Assembly (NCBI GenBank): GCA_015143295.1
Contig: CM026562.1
Coordinates: 4,254,639-4,318,638 of the forward strand
DNA length: 64,000 nucleotides
Source: Tetracentron sinense
Lineage: Eukaryota; Streptophyta; Magnoliopsida; Trochodendrales; Trochodendraceae
Reading direction: 5' to 3'
Shown: positions 44,974-54,074 of the stretch, one piece after another
Layout of the letters: every line of letters starts with the position of its first letter
How positions within the stretch are numbered: position 1 is the stretch's first letter
Made by a program: the position numbers and the translations under genes
Notes under the pieces: model-generated
The model's input: only the letters and a program-made list of their open reading frames with translations
The model's database searches: none
What the model was told of the DNA's origin: nothing

Positions 44974-45579
44974 GGAGTTAGACTTTCCCTATGTTGTATT
45001 TTCTTATTGTTCTTTTTGTTTTCTTGCTTTGCGCTTTCAGTTTACCTCCCTGTAAACAGCTTGTATCTTTTTTGTTATTTTAATATATTCCTCAGTTACT
45101 GATAAAAAAAATTAAAAAGTAGCAAAAAAGTAAAAAAAAAAGAGATACTGTGTTTGAATGGACCCCCAAGGGCGCTCAAACAGGCATCAACAGAACGCAA
45201 GGCGTTTCATACCGGTTGATAGGGCATTTGAATGACCTTCACGGAATGCTAGGCATTCGAACAGGCACTTAGGGCGTCAATCGTGAAAAATTGGGTAACC
45301 TTCGAAGAAAACCTTATAAATAGGTCTTAATATGTAGGATTAGGGTTTCTTACCTATTCTAAGAGCTTTAGAACTTCAGAGAAAGGAAAACCTAGTGTTT
45401 TGAGAGAATTCTTACTTGGAGAAGGAGAGCTTGAAATCTTGGAAATGAGTGATTGTGATCGGAAAGGAACGTTGATTCTCGTCAGATTCAGGATTTACAA
45501 CGAAGAACAAACCTTCGATTCACAGATTCATCATAGGTTAAAGTTTGATATGATTTCCTATAACTAATAAGGGTATAAT

Positions 45580-46503
45580 TAGGGGTGATATTGAGTTGAG
45601 CCGAGCCGAGTAATGGGGTGTTCAGGCTCGGCTCGGCACACTCAACAACTATTCAAGCAAGGCTCGAACTCGAGTCGAGCTCAGCCCATGTTCAAGCTCG
45701 GCTCGTAAGATGCATTATAAGCTCGAGCTCGGCTCGACTCAAGCTCGGCTCGAGTGTTTTTATAATTTGCTTTTCGCTAGGCTCGAGAGCTTTTCGTTAG
45801 GCTCGAGCTCGGCTCAAGCCCACAACAGTTTCTCAAGCTAACAAAACTAAGCCAATCCTTATCCTTTTATAGGCAACCATTCTCCCAAATGTTACTTGTG
45901 CTTCCGATGTGGGACTAAAAAAGTCTACAAAGGAACACAAGGCTTGCAAGACACACACATGTTGATCACTGTTTTTGCCCAACAATCCAAGTCTTCCTTG
46001 GCCCTTGCGTTTCCAAAGGGATCTATCCTTCTTTAGTTGTAGGGAGAGTTTCCATTGTGTTGCATGTGCTTGGTGTGATATGTGGTGACTCTCCAGATTC
46101 CCCACACGGGTCTTGATGATGTGCCTCTATAGCAAGGACACTATGGGGATAGCCTGCCTATAAATTCAAAGTTAGTCCCTTAAGTTTTAGTATTCTCTCA
46201 CTTAACCTCTTAACTAATCACACTCACACAATTGCCTATCAGACCATTAAAAAAATATAATTTTTAAATAAATATAATTATCTATATTTATCTAAAAATA
46301 AAATAAATGTAAAATTTAAATTAACATATAAATTAAATAATATATATATATATATATATATATGTAATCGAACTGAGCTTTTATCGAGCCAAGCAGGGGT
46401 GTGTTCAAGCTCGGCTCGTTTACTAAATAAACGAACGATACTCGAGCTTTTAACGAGTCGAGCCCGAGTAGTTCACGAACATTTTGTTCAATAAACACCC
46501 CTA
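45580..46503. mobile_element. hAT-like nonautonomous element, 924 bp
   Basis: Ends TAGGGGTG and CACCCCTA are exact inverted repeats, with a perfect 8-bp duplication GGTATAAT (45572-45579 and 46504-46511). Subterminal regions are dense in GAGCC/GGCTC and CTCGAG. GATGTGGGACTAA at 45909 recurs in the hAT-like element at 24109, linking the two. A (TA)n run lies near 46341-46371. No transposase. Confidence 0.85.
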
Positions 46504-47580
46504 GGTATAATCATTGTTAAGATACGATTAGCAAGGTATGATCATAATTTTAAGATTAAAAGGAAGTATGAATCAAGAGTGAGATAGTATAAGCATGTTT
46601 AAGGATTTGTAAGCATGTAAGGATTGTATTGAGTAAGCATAGGGTATTTAAGTATGCAAAGAGTTATTGGATTTATGTTTCTTGTATGAATTAGGTGTAA
46701 ATAAATATGTATGGTGATTTGATAAGTAAATTAGTGATTTATGTTCTTTATAAATTATGAATGTGTTGCCTATGTATTTCATGAGTGTTTTATAAATTAT
46801 AAACATGTTGTTATATGTCTTATGAATGATAAACATGATATGATAATTATGATTTGTTAAGGCATAATGTATGTTGTGGTTAATTTTCAAGTAAATAAGC
46901 CTTAAATTATGGTCTTGTTGTTTAGGTTATTTATCATTTTAGTATTAGATGCCATGATGGATCTCCGATGGCACTAAATTTGTAATCTAGGCTGTAGTTT
47001 AATCAAAGGCTGATCATCTATGATATGTTCACAAGCACGATATGTTCACAAGTAAGATATGCTCTCAAGCATGAAATCTCACAAGCTCACAAGATCTCAC
47101 AAGTATGTGTGTAAGTATGACTTGCATGATTGAGTTCTCACAAGTTATGAGTACCAACACCAATCTAAGATCATCAAGGTACTTGTACCTGCTACTCAAG
47201 GGTGCTAGTGCCTGGTTCACAAGTATATCTACTCCTTAGGAAATTGAGGACACTAGTTACCTGTCTCACAAGAATCATAAGGATGTCGGCAGTTGTCAAA
47301 TCATTGGTACTCGGTATGAATAATATATCTAGTTTCTTCACATATATAGTGTTGAGTTATTATAAGTTATTTCACAAGTGTATGCAAGATGAATGATAAG
47401 CTCACAAGTTAAGTAAGATAAGCTGTTCATAAGTAAGATGTATATGCTCACATGTTTTCCGTACTCTGATAGTGCATTGTTATGTATGCATGTTATGTTA
47501 TGTTATGTCATGTTATGTTAAGTATGTTAAGTCAAGCATGTTATGATGTTTATGATATTGTTAGCTAGGACTTATATCAA

Positions 47581-47600
47581 TTGAGCGCATTGTGGCTCAA
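47581..47600 (+). promoter_or_regulatory. Stem-loop before the micro-ORF (LTR copy 4)
   Basis: TTGAGC (47581-47586) pairs perfectly with GCTCAA (47595-47600), with an 8-nt loop. It ends 11 nt before the ATG at 47612. The stem bases differ from copies 1 and 3 while pairing is kept. Confidence 0.5.
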
Positions 47601-47611
47601 CCAATATGTTT

Positions 47612-47734
47612 ATGTCGGAAACTTTAGATTCAGAGCTAGCAGTTGTACCTTGGGTAGAGGAAGAATACCTCGAGGATACAGAAGGTGATTTTGCAGAAGA
47701 AGAGAATAATTTGGATGAATATCCATATTATTAA
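47612..47734 (+). CDS. Family-1 LTR micro-ORF, copy 4, 40 aa, intact
   Basis: The cleanest copy. It begins MSETLDSELAVVPWVEEEYL and continues with EGDFAEEENNLD to end EYPYY, stop at 47732-47734. Function unknown; no known domain. Compared with the copies at 3601, 4041 and 18378, the shared features are PW(V/I/E)(E/D)E(E/D)Y, the acidic middle and (N/D)LD, with PYY also shared with 4041. It is strongly acidic, lacks Cys and has no hydrophobic segment. It lies in the last ~400 bp of the LTR, which for an LTR would be R/U5 or leader (inference). Confidence 0.35.
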   Translation: MSETLDSELAVVPWVEEEYLEDTEGDFAEEENNLDEYPYY

Positions 47735-48053
47735 GTTTTGATTATTAGACTTTTATTTTCGAAAGGGTATTAATCAATTATTAATTATGGATGAATGTTT
47801 AAAGTTTAAGTCATTGATATTGGGATTATGATGGATGATTCCAGGTTGTTAAGGTTTAGTTTATTTAGACATTACGAGATTGATGATTATTTAAATAAAT
47901 TTTCAAGTTCATGTTTTAGTATGCCTTATAAATTCATGTTAAGATATGTTCAAGATAAGTAGTGTCACGTGTCAAAGTTTCATTTGGCCTAGATGAGATT
48001 TTGGGTTGCGACAAATGTGGTTTTGAATAAGATTCTCACTTGAAAAATAGAGG

Positions 48054-48332
48054 GTGGAGGATGGCTAATCGCTATTTCCTGTACCTTCATGCGGAAGAGA
48101 CGGTGAATCACTTGTTGCACTGTCTTATTGTGGATGAGATTTGGAGTGGAGGATGGCGAATCGCTATTTTCTGTACCTTCATGCGGAAGAGACAGTGAAT
48201 CACTTGTTGTTGCACTGTCTTATTGTGGATGAGATTTGGAGTGGAGGATGGCGAATCTTTGTTTCCTGTACCTTCATGCGGAAGAGACGGTGGATCACTT
48301 GTTGTTGCATTGTCTTTGTGGATGAGATTTGG
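48054..48332 (+). repeat. Tandem triplication of the LINE-B zinc-finger coding segment
   Basis: Three units (48054-48145, 48146-48240, 48241-48332) each begin GTGGAGGATGGC(G/T)AATC and encode the zf-RVT part (HAEETVNHLLLHC). Unit lengths 92, 95 and 92 are not multiples of three, so the frame breaks at each junction. Confidence 0.85.
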
Positions 48333-49599
48333 AGATTTTCCTCGCCCGAGTAGGAGTGGATTGAGTCTTTCTTTCTTCATTTCACAACTTCTTATCTTGT
48401 TGTTCTTTAGTAAGTGCGGATGCTGCGCAATTGGAAATTTGATCGGTTTTTCCTGGAGCCATATCGTGGACGATATGGAAAGAGAGAAATTAGAGAGTCT
48501 TCGAGGATTCTCTCTCATTACCTTCTCGCATTTTTTCACGCATCCGGTTAGTGGTCTTAGAATGGTGTTCCATTCAGTGTGATGGGGGTGGATATGGGAG
48601 ATGTGTTTGGGATGAGTTCCTTTTTGGTTAAGCAATTAGACTAGTACATTTTAGCCTGTATGATTTCTATTTCTCTTTTTTGAGTTTATGTACTTGCAAA
48701 CTCATTACATATTGTTTCTCCTTTTGTATCTTAGTTTTGATAAATATATTAGTTTGATTACCGATAAAAAAAAAAGGTGCTAGACTGATGGTGCTTAAGA
48801 GTACTCTGGCCAATTTGCCAAACTATTTCTTTTATTTGCTTCATTATCCTACATCTGTGGTTGGCTTGCTAGAGTTGTTGTAGAGAAATTTCTCATGGAA
48901 TAACCAAATGGAAGCTTGGAAGTATCCTTTGGTAGAGTGGGGCGGTTTGTCACCCTTTAAAGGAAGGTGGTCTCAGCGTTAAATCAATATGTTAGTTGCA
49001 TGTTGCTTTGCTTGGTAAATGGTTTGGACTGGAGAGAGTCTTTGGAGGGAAGTCATTAGGGCGAAGTGTGGTTTAGAGTCTGAGTGGAATCTTAAGGAGG
49101 TGAAGAGACTTCACAGTTTGGGTTGTGGAAAGTCATTTCAAGAACCAAGGAGATTTAACAAGTTAACTCGGTTTAGAGTCGATCCTGGTAAAGAGATCAA
49201 ATTTCAGGAGGACCTTTGGTATGGTTCTAGTGTACTTAAGGAGGAGTCTGGAAACATCTATCTGTTTGCCATGGATTGATACAACCCCATACAATGTGGG
49301 AAGTGACGTGGCAGGCTAGAGGCGTGGAGACGATTTCCAGAATAATAGTAGTATTAGCTGTAGTTGCTTTATTAAACAAGAGTCCATAATTGAAGGACTA
49401 GTTGCCTTGATTAGTTAGGTAGTTGCTATTTTATTCTTAGCTGCTAATTATGTGGAAGGCCATTTTTTATATGTGGAGTTGATTGTTTCTTTCAAGAATA
49501 GAGAATTAAACCCTATCGTCTTGACTTCTGCAAGAAAGGCATGTCCATCCTTTGAATTGGGCACTATTTCATTGTTTATCTCTCTAGAATCGTATTAAT

Positions 49600-49611
49600 T
49601 GGTATCAGAGC
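49600..49611 (+). promoter_or_regulatory. Primer-binding site (initiator tRNA-Met)
   Basis: TGGTATCAGAGC, two bases after the LTR end: the classic plant retrotransposon PBS. Confidence 0.9.
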
Positions 49612-49931
49612 ATCGATCCTCTTTCTATGCCCAGGCACAAGATGAAAGATTGTGTGTCGTCCTTAGAGTGCATCCTTCTATTAATCCATGATCCATGGAG
49701 GCTATAAAACTACATCACCAGGAATCCATGGACTTGATACGCCACCAACAAGAAGAGTCCTTGGAACACCTTCGTCAATAACATGAAGCCAACCGTGAAC
49801 CGAACGAGGCACATTCGCATGGGGCAGGGGGTAGTCGTATTCACACCTCTCGCTGAGACCACGACGAAACTGAGTTTACTAATGGAGGCTGAACCGTACA
49901 AGGGAGGTATGCACGTGATTTTCCTTGATTT

Positions 49932-50806
49932 ATGGAAACGGATCCCACGGAGTGGTTCCATAGAACGGAACAATTTTTTTGTTTCCAAGCTACACTAGAA
50001 GAGGACAAAACACTCCTAGCTTCATTCCATATGGAGGGTGAAGCTAATCAATGGTTTCAATGGTACAAGAAGACGACTCATCGAATGAAGTGGTCAACCT
50101 TTGTTAAGGCATTACTAGTTCATTTCGGACCATCGGATTTTGAAGACTTCGCTGAGGCTCTCTCCAAACTCCGCCAATCCGGAACTGTGCAGTACTACCA
50201 ATGCGAGTTTGAGAAACTTGCAAACCGGGTGGAGAATTGGCCAGAAAAGGCATTAGTTGGATGCTTTATCGCGAGGCTCAAAGATGAGATTTGCTCTGAG
50301 ATCAAGCTTTTTTGGCTGACTACTATGCTAACCGCTACGGGGTTGGCTAGGGCACAAGAAGATCGATTGTCACAATTAAGTCATCCATCTCGCCTAGTAT
50401 TTAACCGTGAAGTCACCACGAACCCCTATATGAGACCACCCCCTAGGGCCCTCACACCTCCCCTGTACCTCAACAAAAAGTGGCGCCTTTCGTACGACGC
50501 CTCAATTGGATTGAGATGCAAGCATGACGCAATAAGGGGCTGTGCTATAATTGTGATGAGCGATTTGTTCCCGGGCACAAATGCAAGACACAATAGTTGT
50601 TCCTTTTGGAAGCCGAAGATGAGTCAGAGGATGAGGGACTTGATGAGACGGCCCAAGTTGGGGAAGAGGTCCCCGGGATCTCTCTTCATGCACTATCAGG
50701 GCAACTCTCTCTTCAACGATGCTTGTTACAGGTTACATCAAGCGCCAACAAGTCTCCATTTTAATAGACAGTGGAAGTACCCATAACTTTATTCGTGAAC
50801 AATTCG
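49932..50806 (+). pseudogene. Ty3/gypsy gag with zinc knuckle and partial protease (frameshifted)
   Basis: The ORF from 49932 shows the Retrotrans_gag pattern: EWFHRTEQFFCFQATLEEDK, W-x-W-Y-K, WSTFVKALLVHFGPSDFEDF, then LSKLRQSGTVQYYQCEFEKL. Near 50530-50583, in another frame, KGLCYNCDERFVPGHKCK is a CCHC zinc knuckle. Near 50757-50800, in yet another frame, LIDSGSTHNF is the aspartic-protease active site. The frame changes and the missing pol make it non-functional. Gag would package element RNA; the protease would mature Gag-Pol. Confidence 0.8.
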
Positions 50807-50810
50807 TACG

Positions 50811-51705
50811 GGTCTGAAATTACCCATCCACCATTCTGACATTCATGGGACTGATCATTCTGACAATTTTTCTGACAGTATTTTTTCTTATTTATGGGTA
50901 GCTTTTGTTTGAATCTAGTAACGTATGAATCTCCTAAAACATTCATGTGACTTATGAGTAAGACCCACTATGTGGTAAGTGAAAGACCACTTTTGTTTGA
51001 AGCGTGTAACTTTTATTTATCTCAAAAAGCCTTTATGAGACGTGATAGTACTGAATTAGGTTACTGATTAAGGTCATTCCCCAATCTAGAATCTCATGAC
51101 TGTGTTCATCTCCTGAGAGGGAACCATGATATAACAGATAATAATGCAAGTGCGAGACCCAAATGGCAAGTGGGTGTGTTTTAGTGTAGAGTGTGAACAT
51201 GCATTTTATTTTAAAATTTGATATATAAGACATATAATTTTGATTCTTCTAGGACCTTTCCAGGCTTTCTTCTGAAACTTTGTGGTCTCTTGCAGTTCTC
51301 TGACCTCTCAGTAGTTGGTCAAATATGCAAATCATCACATTGTTATTTATGACTGGGACTTGCTAATCCCAAGATGTACCATCGACTACTGGTTAAGCTT
51401 AGATACATAACCATTCTTAGACCTGATTTACCAGCCAGTAAGTCTAGTAGTTAGTTTATGTCTAGTAATTAGTTTATGCATTTTCCATGGGACACCTAAT
51501 CTGGATACTATATGCATCATTTTATGGCACCTTCAAGTCATTATGAGGAAGAGCCGAAGAGGTCCATTGTAAATTCGAATATTGTGCAGTAGAATTTACT
51601 TCTTATGGATAATCAAGCTCATTTAATGATATTTTAGGAGAGTCCTGGAAATGGAGGTGGCCACTTCATCCAGAAGAAGAGGCTCTTAGTTCTAAGAACC
51701 ATCTC
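50811..51705. other. Native-looking SPL intron sequence
   Basis: No repeat ends or coding seen. AT-rich intronic sequence between the gypsy remnant and the GGATAC foldback. Confidence 0.5.
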
Positions 51706-51713
51706 ACTAGTAC

Positions 51714-52293
51714 CTAGGAAGCACGGATACGGATACGGATACGGATACGGATACGGCAAAATCTAAAAAAATAGGATACGGGTACGGCCAGGATACGTCT
51801 GTAATTTTTTTTATAAATAATAATAATACTATATTTTGTATTATAATTACAAAATAACCATTGTTCAGTTCCGTTTATGTATAAAAAAAGACCATGTCCA
51901 TGCAAAAGCAAAAGAAATAGGGTCATCTCATCATCCACTAAGCAAAAAAGAAAGTCATCCTATCATCCACTAAGCAAAATATAAAGAAGACCATGTCCAT
52001 GCAAAGACAAAAGAGATAGGGTCACACCCACGGGTCTCCAAAAAAAAATTAAATAAAAATAAAAAAATAAATTTTAAAAAAAATAAATATAAACGGCCGT
52101 ATCTCAGCCGTATCCCAGACGTATCCCGGACGTATCCTGGTGTATTGTAGCCGTATCCGAAATAAAAAATTTATTTTTAATTAATAGGATACGTTTCAGT
52201 CGTATCCCGTACGTATCCCGCCGAATCGAAGGCGTATCCGATACGTATCGGATACGGGTACGAACCCCTATTTGAAGTATCCGTGCTTCCTAG
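51714..52293. mobile_element. Foldback DNA element with GGATAC/GTATCC arrays, 580 bp
   Basis: Ends CTAGGAAGCACGGATAC and GTATCCGTGCTTCCTAG are perfect inverses. The perfect 8-bp duplication ACTAGTAC lies at 51706-51713 and 52294-52301 (a 9-bp reading, ACTAGTACC, is also possible). The left end holds five GGATAC units in a row, and the right half many CGTATCC variants in inverse orientation. 8 bp would suit hAT and 9 bp Mutator-like. It ends 278 bp before SPL exon 2. Confidence 0.8.
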
Positions 52294-52570
52294 ACTAGTA
52301 CCCTCACCTAATCTCATGGTTCAACATGATTTCGTTTGATATCGAACAAGTTGGGATATCTTTGCACAAGCTTAATTGTTGTTAGTCCTTGTATCTTTTG
52401 CTCTTATTTCATTACAAGTTTTAGTTGGGCATTCTCATTTCATGCTATTTATTTATACATTTAACACACGTGTGCACACACAGATTATCCAATCATGTAA
52501 AAAATAAAGCTATTTTCGTTGTCCCTTGCATTTATGTAAATAACTGACGTCTTGGGTAGTTTGTGTTCAG

Positions 52571-52710
52571 ATTTCATCTGCTACCCGAATTTGACCAAGG
52601 AAAACGAAGTTGTCGTAGACGTCTGGCTGGCCACAACGAGCGTCGGAGGAAACCAACACCCGCATCTTTGTTATCTTCACGCTATGCACGACTGTCTTCA
52701 TCTCTCCACG
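52571..52710 (+). CDS. SPL9/15-like: SPL9/15-like, coding exon 2 (second half of SBP domain)
   Basis: Acceptor TGTGTTCAG ends at 52570, donor GTCAGA at 52711. It completes Arg115 and supplies [20 protein letters not shown] then HNERRRKP: the last two ligands of finger 2 (H117, C129) and the nuclear-localisation signal. It ends within Glu162 (SLH-E), matching the SPL9-type boundary. Intron 2 (52711-52849) is only 139 bp, the usual size. Confidence 0.9.
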
Positions 52711-52849
52711 GTCAGATGCCATTGGTAGAAGCTTCTAAAAATGCACAAATCACTTATATGAAACTGCCACAAAATACATCTCGGTTTGAGTTTTGCTTGT
52801 TTTTTCTGTTTAATACTCTGAATTCAAATTTTTGATACCTCATTGACAG

Positions 52850-53469
52850 AAAATAGTAGCACTGGAAGCTATCTGATGGACTTTACAGCATACCCAAGAC
52901 TTCCTAGAGGAGACACATGGCCGACAGTAAGATCTGCCGATCGGGTTCTTCAAAACCAATCCTCAACTGCAGGAAAGTTTCTTCCACATCTATGGCAGAG
53001 CAGTTCAGAGAATCCTCCGTCTAACGTCTTTCTTCAAGGTTCAGCAGGTGGGACGGTCTTTCCTAGTCCTGGAATCACTCCGGGTGACTGTTTTGCAGGA
53101 GTATCTGACTCCGGCTGTGCTCTCTCTCTTCTGTCAACTCAACCATGGGGCTCCAGAAACCAAGCGTCGGATCTTGCAGCTAGTAACTTAATGAATGGTG
53201 AAGGGGCTCCCATGGCTCAATCGACAACACCTCATGGTGCTGTCACAAATCACTTCACAAGCAATGCGTGGAGTTTTAAGGGCAATGAAACTAGTAGCAG
53301 TTCACACCAGATGTCGCATGCTTTGGACCTGGGACAAGTTTCACAACCAATCAACACTCAGTTCTCTAGCGAACTTGAGTTAGCTCAGCAGGGTGTCAGT
53401 GAATACATAGAACTTGGGCACTCCAGGGCTTACGGCTCTTCCACTCCACAGGTGCACTGGTCACTTTAA
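52850..53469 (+). CDS. SPL9/15-like: SPL9/15-like, coding exon 3 (C-terminal region, miR156 site)
   Basis: Acceptor TTGACAG ends at 52849; the frame continues E-NSSTGSYLMDFTAYPRLP and ends VHWSL with a stop at 53467-53469. This region is Ser/Gln/Asn-rich without a folded domain, as in SPL9/15. GDCFAGVSDSGCALSLLS at about residues 239-256 is conserved in the clade because it encodes the miR156 site. The reading frame is open for 206 codons. Transcription activation by this part is inferred from the family. Confidence 0.9.
53117..53136 (+). promoter_or_regulatory. miR156/157 target site in SPL exon 3
   Basis: GTGCTCTCTCTCTTCTGTCA is the canonical miR156 target of plant SPL mRNAs, here encoding ALSLLS at about residues 252-257. 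It predicts transcript cleavage and repression in juvenile tissue. Confidence 0.95.
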
Positions 53470-54020
53470 GGACTCCTAGAGTTTAGGCCTATGCTTATCC
53501 CATGGAATGCTACTGCTCTTAACCAGGTTTGCTAGACACCTTTTTGTTTTTTGGTAATAGACCTTAGACATCAACTTGCAATGTTTTCCAGTTGAAGTTT
53601 AGTGTATATGTTGGCACAAACCAGAAAAAACTCATGGTTAATGTTTTAAGGTTTTCAAGACTAATAAGTATCTTAATAGTTAACTAGCATTTAGCTATTC
53701 CCTTTTATCTTTATTGACAAATTTTAATCTGCAGAAAAATAACAGCAAAAGCAATGGAAGCTAATGAAGAAAAAAATATATTGGTGGTAATGCAGGTGAA
53801 TGTACAGAAATACATGAAAAATACTGATCTCTATATATCAAGTTCTTTCTTGGCTGTCATAGTTATAAACGTTATCTCTAAATTTCAATTTGGTATTGTT
53901 CCTCCAAATTCATATTGGTCCAGGGCTAGCCAATCATTCTTGTAACCCAGTCTAGGATTCTTATCAATGATACCCTCTTATAAAAGATGAACAAAATAAT
54001 TAATATACAGCTCCATGAAA
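53470..54020 (+). other. 3' UTR and downstream flank of the SPL gene
   Basis: T-rich, no ORF of note. The polyadenylation site cannot be fixed; the transcript may end before the homopolymer tract at 54021. Confidence 0.45.
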
Positions 54021-54029
54021 TTTTTTTTT

Positions 54030-54072
<43 letters not shown>
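54021..54072. repeat. Poly-T (19) followed by poly-G (33)
   Basis: An uninterrupted T run at 54021-54039 passes directly into a 33-base G run at 54040-54072, then TTTGGTTGGGTGACAC. On the other strand this reads as C-run then A-run. The G run can form a quadruplex. Its exact length is likely to be unreliable in any assembly. Confidence 0.9.

Positions 54073-54074
<2 letters not shown>

Larger units (their letters stand above)
43503..45112 (+). mobile_element. LINE-C, 5'-truncated, 1,610 bp
   Basis: Flanked by the perfect 13-bp duplication TAAAAAGTAGCAA (43490-43502 and 45113-45125). It encodes the part of ORF2 downstream of the RT: YLGLPLGAPLKVTAMWNPVI near 43580, then an open stretch at 44158-44511 and the zf-RVT-bearing stretch at 44521-44973. 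It ends GTTACTGATAAAAAAA. It is better preserved than LINE-A and LINE-B, consistent with being the later insertion (it sits within LTR copy 4). Confidence 0.85.
43421..48013 (+). mobile_element. Solo LTR, family 1 (copy 4), about 2.05 kb net, split by LINE-C and a hAT-like element
   Basis: It starts TGTAGAAATC and ends GGGTTGCGACA, with a perfect 5-bp duplication AATGT (43416-43420 and 48014-48018). The LINE-B reading continues across it (MWNVV... / ...VVLNKIL). After removal of LINE-C (43503-45112) and the hAT-like element (45580-46503) it matches the other family-1 LTRs in length. It has a motif array (about 45170-45290), the TATA box CTTATAAATA (45313-45322), CACAAG-rich repeats (47020-47260), a stem-loop (47581-47600) and an intact micro-ORF (47612-47734). 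Confidence 0.8.
42427..48771 (+). mobile_element. LINE-B, inserted in LINE-A and itself interrupted
   Basis: Flanked by AAAAGGTGCTAGACTGAATGG (42402-42422, continuing GTGCT) and the same sequence minus one A at 48772-48795, a long LINE-type target duplication. The element is 5' truncated. Visible pieces: FSNIFLL and a following MITE, CTIWSRGHNCRFSMRSLIQC near 42910-42970, SKVCFFMWNVV near 43392-43420, and zf-RVT coding from 48014. The 3' end is TTACCGATAAAAAAAAAA. It is interrupted by the MITE at 42552, an unclassified repeat at about 42985-43360 and the LTR at 43421. Confidence 0.75.
41100..49276 (+). mobile_element. LINE-A, split at 42426 by LINE-B (continues at 48772)
   Basis: Left part 41100-42426: ALKLKAVEVKLKAW-like sequence near 41140, the RT segment GAFVRGRQILDGILIAIEDL near 41690, LDKAY, QFAND (ADD changed to AND) near 42097, then LPLGASYKSKSSWHAMVERV to LLSKGARL. 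The right part resumes at 48772 with SKGARLMVLKSTLANLPNYF and runs to SGNIYLFAMD at about 49275, where the gypsy LTR begins. Many stops and frameshifts. The 3' end is missing. Confidence 0.75.
49277..50810 (+). mobile_element. Truncated Ty3/gypsy retrotransposon: 5' LTR, PBS, gag, start of protease
   Basis: The LTR is 49277-49597 (starts TGATAC, ends GTATTA, which would be GTATCA before a C-to-T change). TGGTATCAGAGC at 49600-49611 is the initiator-tRNA-Met primer-binding site. Gag coding follows, then a zinc knuckle and the protease active-site motif near 50757-50800. RT, integrase and the 3' LTR are absent and no target duplication remains, so the right side was lost by deletion. Confidence 0.8.
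40083..52570 (+). other. SPL intron 1, 12,488 bp, filled with nested transposons
   Basis: GT at 40083 to AG at 52570 joins two parts of the SBP domain in frame. 40083-41100 and 50810-51705 look like native intron. Between them lie LINE-A, LINE-B, LINE-C, a family-1 LTR, two DNA elements, an unclassified repeat and a truncated gypsy element; a foldback lies near the 3' end. Each retroelement is oriented with the gene. First introns of SPL9/15-type genes are usually far shorter, so splicing across this one is the main functional question. Confidence 0.85.

Noticed and set aside
48108-48635. 175-aa minus-strand ORF
   Set aside because: Antisense of the triplicated LINE-B zinc-finger segment; no independent domain.
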